DNA of 64,000 bases from Tetragonia tetragonoides. Its lineage: Eukaryota; Streptophyta; Magnoliopsida; Caryophyllales; Aizoaceae. Below, piece after piece: positions 57,501-64,000 of this stretch. The notes below the pieces were generated by a model that was not told where the DNA came from, did no database searches, and saw only the letters and a program-made list of their open reading frames with translations. Where the stretch lies: positions 42,257,001-42,321,000 of the forward strand of contig CM076144.1 of assembly GCA_038025085.1 (NCBI GenBank), given 5' to 3'. The stretch's first letter is position 1. The number at the start of each line of letters is the position of its first letter. A program made the translations under genes and the position numbers.

Positions 57501-58172
57501 TGTGTGATGGTGTGCGCCGGACGTCGGCGCGTGGACTGAGTAACCACTTTGTTTTGTGTTGTGCAACTTCAGTTTTGGTTTCTCCTTTTTTTTTTTTGGG
57601 TATTTTGTGTTGGGTTTTCTTCTTTTTTGTCAAAGTCTTGTTTGGAGTCTGGAAATGGGATTATGTGGATTTAGTGGAGGGGGGCACACGTTATGAAAAT
57701 GAGGTACCCTCCTTTCGAAAATAATTATTACTAGCTGGATGCCCGTGAGTATACCCGTACGTTGCACGGACTGTGACTAAATAATAAAATTAATATAACG
57801 TGATTATTAATCTCATCGAAAAATCAAAGTGTAATTGTCAAAAAAAAATATTAGTAATATATGGAAAAATATTTATATAATCCATATAATATCATGAATG
57901 CCATATAATAAGATTCATATGACTTTATAAGGCATCTTATCTAATTTAAACTCTTATCATCAATTCCAATCAATTATTAATTAACTCATCTCAAATGTTA
58001 CATGATCCAAGAGATAATATTTTCAAAATCTTTCTATGCTTGATGTTGGTACGTCAATACTCTTATGTTGATATAAGTGTACAACTAACATTCCAAAGAT
58101 ATGATCCATCTTTTATAGTAAAATCAGTTTAAATATCTAATCGATACATAACTACTTTTCAAAAAATAAAAA

Positions 58173-58369
58173 TGTTAGGTGGAGTCATATTCGTAGGGAT
58201 GATAATTGGATTACTCATGAGTTAGTTTATGTTGTTCCTTCGAAAGTAGATCTTAGTTGTTTTATGGAATTTGGAATTCTTTGTAGCGTGAACAACGCGT
58301 TGATGTTAGTTTTGAGTCAATTGAATGAAAGTTGGTGCCGTATTGCGGCATTAAGATCAAAAAAAAAAA
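58173..58369 (+). mobile_element. 5'-truncated LINE tail with RNase H remnant, inside Helitron D
   Basis: This segment is missing from copies A and C. It encodes RWSHIRRDDNWITHELVY, like the C-terminal part of a LINE RNase H domain, runs on to SWCRIAALRSKK, and ends in an A-run. It sits in an A-rich site, so the duplication cannot be resolved. Confidence 0.6.
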
Positions 58370-58532
58370 GTTTTTGACGTAAACCAAAGAATAGCAAAAC
58401 ATATTTCAATGTTTGCTTGTTTTTTCAAAGTTATATGCAGTCAAAGTATTGCCTTGAAAAACGCAAAAAGTCCAATGTAATTTTATTTGTGGTCCGGACT
58501 CCGGAGGGAGTACATTAATAATTATAAAGTTG

Positions 58533-59114
58533 TTCCCATTAAAAAGAATCCTCCTTTTCTTCTTTCTTTCTCCTCCTTTTCTCTATAACCCTAACCTTTA
58601 GTAGAACATATTTTCAGGACGGGAGGGCCGATTTAGGCCATTCCCGGCCTGCGATTGATGATTTTTATCACGTTTAATCTTGATTTCTAGCTTTTTTTCA
58701 TTCTGAGTTAAATAAATTCTCTCCCTTTGTGGAGTTTTTAGGGATCTTCTTATTTTCCTTTCTATAGGATTCTTTTTTCGCCTATTGTGCGATTGATTTT
58801 TAGTAGAAGTAGTATGAATTTGGGGATCGGATATACACACGATCGACGGAATCATACTGAGGTTTGTGGGCAAGCGATTGCGTTACTTGTGGTGAAGATC
58901 TCCACTTCCGTGAAAGATGAAGATACATCAAAGGAAGCACATGGTTACTATGCATGTTGGGAGTCGCACCTGATGAGTATTCTAGTATATTGGCTTGTTA
59001 GCGAATTTTTTGTTGTTTCTATTGATTTAGTATGTTCTAGGGTTATTTTTATTGTAGATGTCGTATGGCTTTTCTATGAATGAAAGTCTACTATTCCTCT
59101 TTCAAAAAAAAAAG
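58533..59114 (+). mobile_element. Retroposed sequence of unknown origin (582 bp) inside Helitron D
   Basis: A 14-bp duplication TAATTATAAAGTTG flanks it (58519-58532 and 59115-59128) and it ends in about 10 A residues. The start is CT-rich, like an mRNA leader. It has a 98-codon frame (MRLIFSRSSMNLGIGYTHDR...) with no domain I recognise. It could be a processed pseudogene, a SINE without an obvious tRNA head, or an internally deleted LINE. Confidence 0.8.
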
Positions 59115-59778
59115 TAATTATAAAGTTGAAAGAGAACATAAATTGGAACCCTTAAACAACATGGGGATCAGTATATTACGTACAGTTATAAAATTATACG
59201 TGATAATGGTAAAGTTTCCTATTAAAGATTGGACCTAGAATCATTTTAGATTCATCGTTTATTTCTTTATTCTGCACATACTCTTTTCATTATATTTTAC
59301 ATTGAGATTGCTTTTTAAATTTTTATAACTAATATACATATCTTTTCTCTTATTTTTACATACAACTCTTTAGTTGTGTCACCTTGTCAAGCTAATTATT
59401 GATTACCTTTTTTAGGTAGATGCATCTAATGTTGTAAATCAATAGAACATACTACAAATGAGTCTCATTTTAAAGGATATTTCGTACTCGTTTCAATGGT
59501 GTAAAAAATTTAATTTTCTAAGCGGTGAAACTAAAGTTATATGCTTTTTAGAATCTAATAGTCTGCTCTTTAATGATTTAGGAAAGTACAACTTTATTAT
59601 ATATTCTAAGACCTCTAATTAATAGTGTACTCTTTAAGGATTTAGGAAAGTACAACTTTAGTATATATTTTATACCAAAATATATATTTATCTTTTATAT
59701 TTATTTTCAAATTTTATTACAATGGCTCGCTTAGGTAGACGCCTTCAATGTTGTCAGAAAATGCCTCTAATATATAGA

Positions 59779-62451
59779 TATTATGATTTTTGATTTTTAA
59801 GGACGAACTTTGATCGTAATTCATCAATCAATCAATTAATATATTTAGAGGAAGCATTATTCGGAATAACGAGGCACATCACGTAGTCGAGAATTTTAAT
59901 AGCGTGTCACCTAAGCGAAAATAATCAATCAACGTATATATATAAATCTGGCATTTTTAAAGATTTTTGGGGCATGCCACATAGGCAAATGATTTTTTTT
60001 TTCTCAATAATTTAATGTGAAAGATAATATGATAAATGAAGAATATGAGTACCAGTAGAATTAGTTATCATTCGAACAATTGAACCAATATGCACATGGA
60101 GCTTTATTAAGGTTATGTTTGGCAAAATTAGTTGTAGATGTAGTTGTCAAGTGTTATTAAAGGAAAGAAAATAGTAGACACTACTAAAAGGTGATACAAA
60201 ATGCTAATAAACTAGTTGTAGCTCCAGATGAAAGCTTGCAAGGATAACTTTCACAAAGTTAGTTGTAGCTGTAGCTGCAGACTAAAAATTTAATGACAAA
60301 CTATTTGGTAGTAGAGAGTAAAAAAACACTAGCTTCAAAGCCTAAAACTCTTAAAACTCAAATTAGACAATGAGTTTGGGTTTAAGTAAAAAGCTACCTA
60401 CCTCTTCTTTATATATTTCAACTCATCCCCTCCCCTGATTTACTTTCCCACGATTTACCATTATTATTCCCCACTTTTTTTTCTTTTTTTTCTTTCTCTT
60501 CTTCTCTTTTTCCAGATAATTTTTTTTCCTTTATGTTTCCATGTTATTGTTCTTCAATTCGTGTATCAATTAGTGAATATCATACATAATCTCAAATTCT
60601 TTGTTCCTGATTTTTTTTATCCTTCCCATATTTGTGTGATGAATTTATTTTGGTATTTGAATATAAACAGGTAAGAAGGTAAAGCTTGCAAATTCAAACT
60701 TACGAAAGGTAATATATTTCTCCTCACTTTCATCATGATATAGTTGTCCTTTAATTTTTGCACATAATGTGTTTAGATGTAGGTGAGTGTTTAGATGTAG
60801 GAAAATCTATCCTTTAAGCGTATATTAATTCATGAGTAGTGACGGTGAATCCTCCTTCCGGCGTCTATTACTTTTGTTTAGTGTTCCTTTTTTTTTTTTT
60901 TTGCATTGATGAGAGTTAGAGGCTTCACCATTAGTTTTGTTTAGGGTTCTTTTTTTTATTTTTGATTGCTTAGTGCTCTACCTTAGCACGTTAATTTGCA
61001 AATCAGTCATGATACAACAACTGTGATACTTTAGTCTTAATGAAAAATACTGAGTGTTTGAAGAGGAGGGACAGCTGAGACAAATCAAAAGGTGGTGTCA
61101 ACCCAAGATATGTTGTATTATGTGATTTGATGGATTGCAAATTTGGAAGCATCAAAAAGATGAACTAACGATGGCCGGTATTCTTATTATTGATGTATCT
61201 ACAAATTACTACAAAGGAGGAAGATGCATGCCATTTCCAGCAACAATAGTATATTGGTAGTTTACAATAAACAATGTTTTCTAATATTTAGTTCAATATT
61301 TCATGTGTAACTTTATCATTCAAATAAATTTTTAAAATTAAGTTCACTTCTATTCAATTGAGTTCATCCACCATTTGATGTGTAGCTACTGATCTACTGT
61401 CTATGTTTTCATGCAATTCAAAGGTAGTAATTCTTTTACACTAATATGTTCACGCCTATTATTCTTTGTATGTGTTATATAATATATTCTTGATTTGACC
61501 CAATCTCATAACATATGTCATCTTTATTGTTGCAAACTTGCGATGCAGATTTAAATTGAGAGAACCCAATGTTGATTTAAGTTCAACTTCATTAGTTTGT
61601 TTCTTTTTTTCCCCCAATATATTGTCATTTTTAATTCAAGTATAAGTATTGGCATTATTCGGGAGCAATGAGCACACCACGTAGGCGAGAACTTTAAGAG
61701 CGCGTCACCTAAGCGAGAATGATGACAAAAAATAACTAGTGTAAACCGTTTAGGAGTCTTATCATCCATGCGGTTTAGGATTCTTGAAAGGTTGATTTTA
61801 GTCACATATTCAAAATCATATATAAAATTTTCTTTACATCTCAATAAATAACAAAAATTACACCATTGGATTCGGATCGAAAATTGCTTTAGAAAGAGAT
61901 GCATTTACAACATAAAAAAAATAATGTTCATCCATACACCCGGCTAACAGCTAACACAATAAAAAAAAATATGGGTAAAAGATAATTGTTAATAGTTGGA
62001 TGGTAATATGACTCTTATTTGAATTGTATAATCACAAAGATAATATTAATAAAAAGAACAAGAAGATAAACTCACGTATGGAAGTTGCTAATTTAACTGA
62101 TCACTTGATAAAAAGATAGAACCATGTTTGCAATGGGTCACTTGATAAGATTTCAGCTGTTCAGCATACAGATTGAGTGTTATTAGAACTCAAAATTATA
62201 TATGCATTAGAAAAAAGAAATTGCATCCCTGCCTTCTCCTTTATATAATCACGTTCAAGGCTAGCTTTACATTTCGGTTATTTCATATTCTTTCTATTCT
62301 GTTATATTTTTGTGTGTGTATTTTCAATCACATATTTTTGTGTGTTGATACACTGATATACGTGCTGATCAATGATTATAACCCAACTTTAAAACGCCGC
62401 AACTCTTTCCCCAAATATGCAGAATATTTGTAATAAGTTTCATTAATAAAA
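59779..62451. other. AT-rich intergenic DNA with a dispersed repeat pair
   Basis: 59854-59925 and 61651-61722 are related: both contain GCATTATTCGG, then CAC-rich sequence, AGCG(T/C)GTCACCTAAGCGA and AAT. GTTTGGCAAAATTAGTTGTA near 60120 and TTTGGTAG near 60303 may bound a MITE. No gene supported. Confidence 0.5.
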
Positions 62452-63375
62452 GGGTTTGGCTATTCTGTCCCCTTGGGCATAGAATAACAAACAGTTAATA
62501 CAGTTATTATTTTGAAAAATGCATTAATTTAATGAGCATACTTTGAATTACATTGGGACTGAACAAGACAATTAATACATTATTTTCACTCTACCAAGTA
62601 TGCCCTTGCATAAATTATGGAGAAATAAAAAAAAAAACCCTCACCCGCTCACCATTAACGCCACCAGCAACCATCCACCTAATTTTTCCGGCAACCACCT
62701 TATATACCAAACCACTAGCGTAGCAGGTGGTTCTTGTTTTTTCGGCGGACATCTCTTTCTTGCCAGGTTCAAAAGATAAACCCTAGAAAGGGAAGGGTGA
62801 ACCTAATGGCCAATTACATAATAAAAAAAATAATTTAAAACCCTTACCATGAACCCCAAAACTCGGGACAAAGGTTGAGTTTTGAGGCGTGAATGGCGTA
62901 CGACGACAAATATTGTGGGGTGAAGAGGATTGATCAATTTCTTTAGTTGGGCCCATTTATGCGGCAACAGATGGAGTTATGCGGATTGTAAACCCGATGC
63001 GTCGGCATTAGATCGATGATGTGGTGGACTTGGCAGTGGTAATTGGGTGAAGGGAGAGAATTACATTATTAGAGAGTTGTATGCGGTGTTAATGGTGAGC
63101 ACTAGTGGCATGGTTGGTGATGGTGATTTGGGTGAAGATTGAAGAGAGAGAACTGTGAGAAGAGTAAAGTACGGGTCTTGAATTGGGGGGGTTACCTGTT
63201 TTTTTTTTCTTTAAGTGAGGGTAAATGAATAGGTAAAAGAGGTTAAATCAAGGGTATAGTTGGCATAAAAAAGTAGAGTGTGAAACGTATTTGATGAGGT
63301 GGTGCTAATTTCCTTGTTGACTGGGTATCAAATGCTAATTAACCTGTGCCCTAAGGACAGAAGATAGAAAATCCG
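62452..63375. mobile_element. Mutator-like non-autonomous element (924 bp)
   Basis: A perfect 9-bp duplication TTAATAAAA flanks it at 62443-62451 and 63376-63384, the size typical of Mutator-like elements. The ends are GGGTTTGGCTATTCTGTCCC then CTTGGGCATAG on the left and, in reverse, CGGATTTTCTATCTTCTGTC then CTTAGGGCACAG on the right. The interior is relatively GC-rich (62640-63130) but has no transposase; captured host sequence is possible. Confidence 0.75.
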
Positions 63376-63384
63376 TTAATAAAA

Positions 63385-64000
63385 TTATCTTTGGGCACAT
63401 TAGAGACTGGACATTACAACCACAAAAACTCATATGAGGCGACCTCAACGTGAGGTGTTTCAAACAAACATTACGTCAACACTGAAAGTTGTACTGACCT
63501 GAAATTTCAATTCAATCTCGATTATCCATTACATTTTCTTTTGTTTTGTTTTCCTTGGGTTTAGTTTAATTCTCCTTGCTGTTCAGTCTCTGTAATGTTA
63601 TTTTGTTTTTATTTCAAAAGGTCATTAATTTGGCTATTTACTTTTACAGGTTTTGAGATTAAGTGCTCAAACGTGTACGAGTAAGTCATATTTTTATTTT
63701 TTTTGGGGTTATTGTCCAATTGATTTGTGATTTTGGTTTTAATATAGAACATGTTATTTTAACTTTATGGATGATCAAAATTTTAAAGTTTGATTGACAG
63801 GGTTTGGGAAGTTGTTTGGAGCAACTTAACCTAATAGTCACAAGTATCACGTTTCATGTATGGTGGTATCACTTTTTTAGTCACAGATATCACGTGTCAT
63901 GCATGAAGCCACCTTATGAGTTTTTGTGCAAATGATGCAAGGCAATAACTTGATGAAACAAAATAGTCTTTCAAGATTTTATATTAAATCAAGTTTTTTC
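63385..64000. other. Right edge, no gene assigned
   Basis: Contains a repeated motif AGTCACAAGTATCACGTTTC at about 63836 and AGTCACAGATATCACGTGTC at about 63880. A short acceptor/donor-bounded stretch at 63650-63680 could be part of a plus-strand gene continuing to the right. Confidence 0.4.

Larger units (their letters stand above)
57731..59778 (-). mobile_element. Helitron family 1, copy D (2.05 kb with two retroposed inserts)
   Basis: The 3' end on the minus strand is ATCCAGCTAG at 57731, next to T. The 5' end is TCTATATATTAGAGGC at 59778, next to A. The body follows copy C but contains two extra segments at 58173-58369 and 58533-59114. It lies upstream of the CNGC leader exon. Confidence 0.78.

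Noticed and set aside
59767..59778. CTAATATATAGA at the Helitron edge as a TATA-box promoter
   Set aside because: It is the conserved 5' terminus of the Helitron family and recurs at copy C without an adjacent gene.
1..64000. An undescribed multi-gene system or biosynthetic cluster
   Set aside because: The three host genes (GH3 enzyme, MCTP, CNGC) are ordinary, separated by 20+ kb or large introns, and share no pathway signal; the rest is mobile DNA.

Overview
This window is nuclear DNA of a flowering plant, most likely a eudicot; I cannot name the species. The evidence is split genes with GT-AG introns, three plant-type protein families, an AT-rich background, and many plant-type transposable elements (L1 LINEs, tRNA-derived SINEs, Helitrons, hAT, Mutator-like and Stowaway MITEs). 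I saw no bacterial, organellar, viral or CRISPR content and no LTR retrotransposon.

Host genes. All three are on the minus strand. (1) At 1-2256 is the 5' half of a secreted glycoside hydrolase family 3 beta-glucan exohydrolase/beta-glucosidase. Five coding exons are visible, there is an intron in the 5' UTR and a TATA box, and the gene runs off the left edge. (2) At 31143-34274 is an intronless 1043-residue MCTP (multiple C2 domains and transmembrane region protein), closest to the MCTP16/QUIRKY clade of plasmodesmatal tether proteins. (3) At 37619-53450, with a 5' UTR exon at 57290-57500, is a group I cyclic-nucleotide-gated channel (CNGC5/6/9-like). It has seven coding exons giving about 745 residues, spread over nearly 20 kb because the introns are full of retroelement insertions.

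Mobile DNA. 2.9-13.9 kb is gene-poor, with hAT-like, MITE, Stowaway and Helitron-terminus remnants. 13.9-18.9 kb is a nearly full-length L1 LINE whose ORF2 is open for 1091 codons but has lost a conserved block in frame. 19.1-28.6 kb is a nest: two 5'-truncated Helitron copies lie head to head, one split by a 4.9-kb LINE with a 13-bp target duplication, the other split by a different 2.9-kb Helitron inserted exactly between A and T, which itself carries an hAT element with an 8-bp duplication. 28.8-30.0 kb is an intact-ended copy of the first Helitron family, followed by a tRNA-derived SINE. 57.7-59.8 kb is another copy of this Helitron, carrying two retroposed inserts. A Mutator-like element with a 9-bp duplication lies at 62.5-63.4 kb.

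Inside the CNGC introns I find five 5'-truncated LINE insertions with target duplications, two SINE insertions with duplications, a third SINE split by a LINE, and a foldback MITE. The SINE family and one LINE family share the 3' tail TTATCTAA, so the LINE probably supplies the machinery that mobilises the SINE. I found no previously unknown functional system that I can defend. The most informative content is the layered insertion history, which can be read from the duplications.
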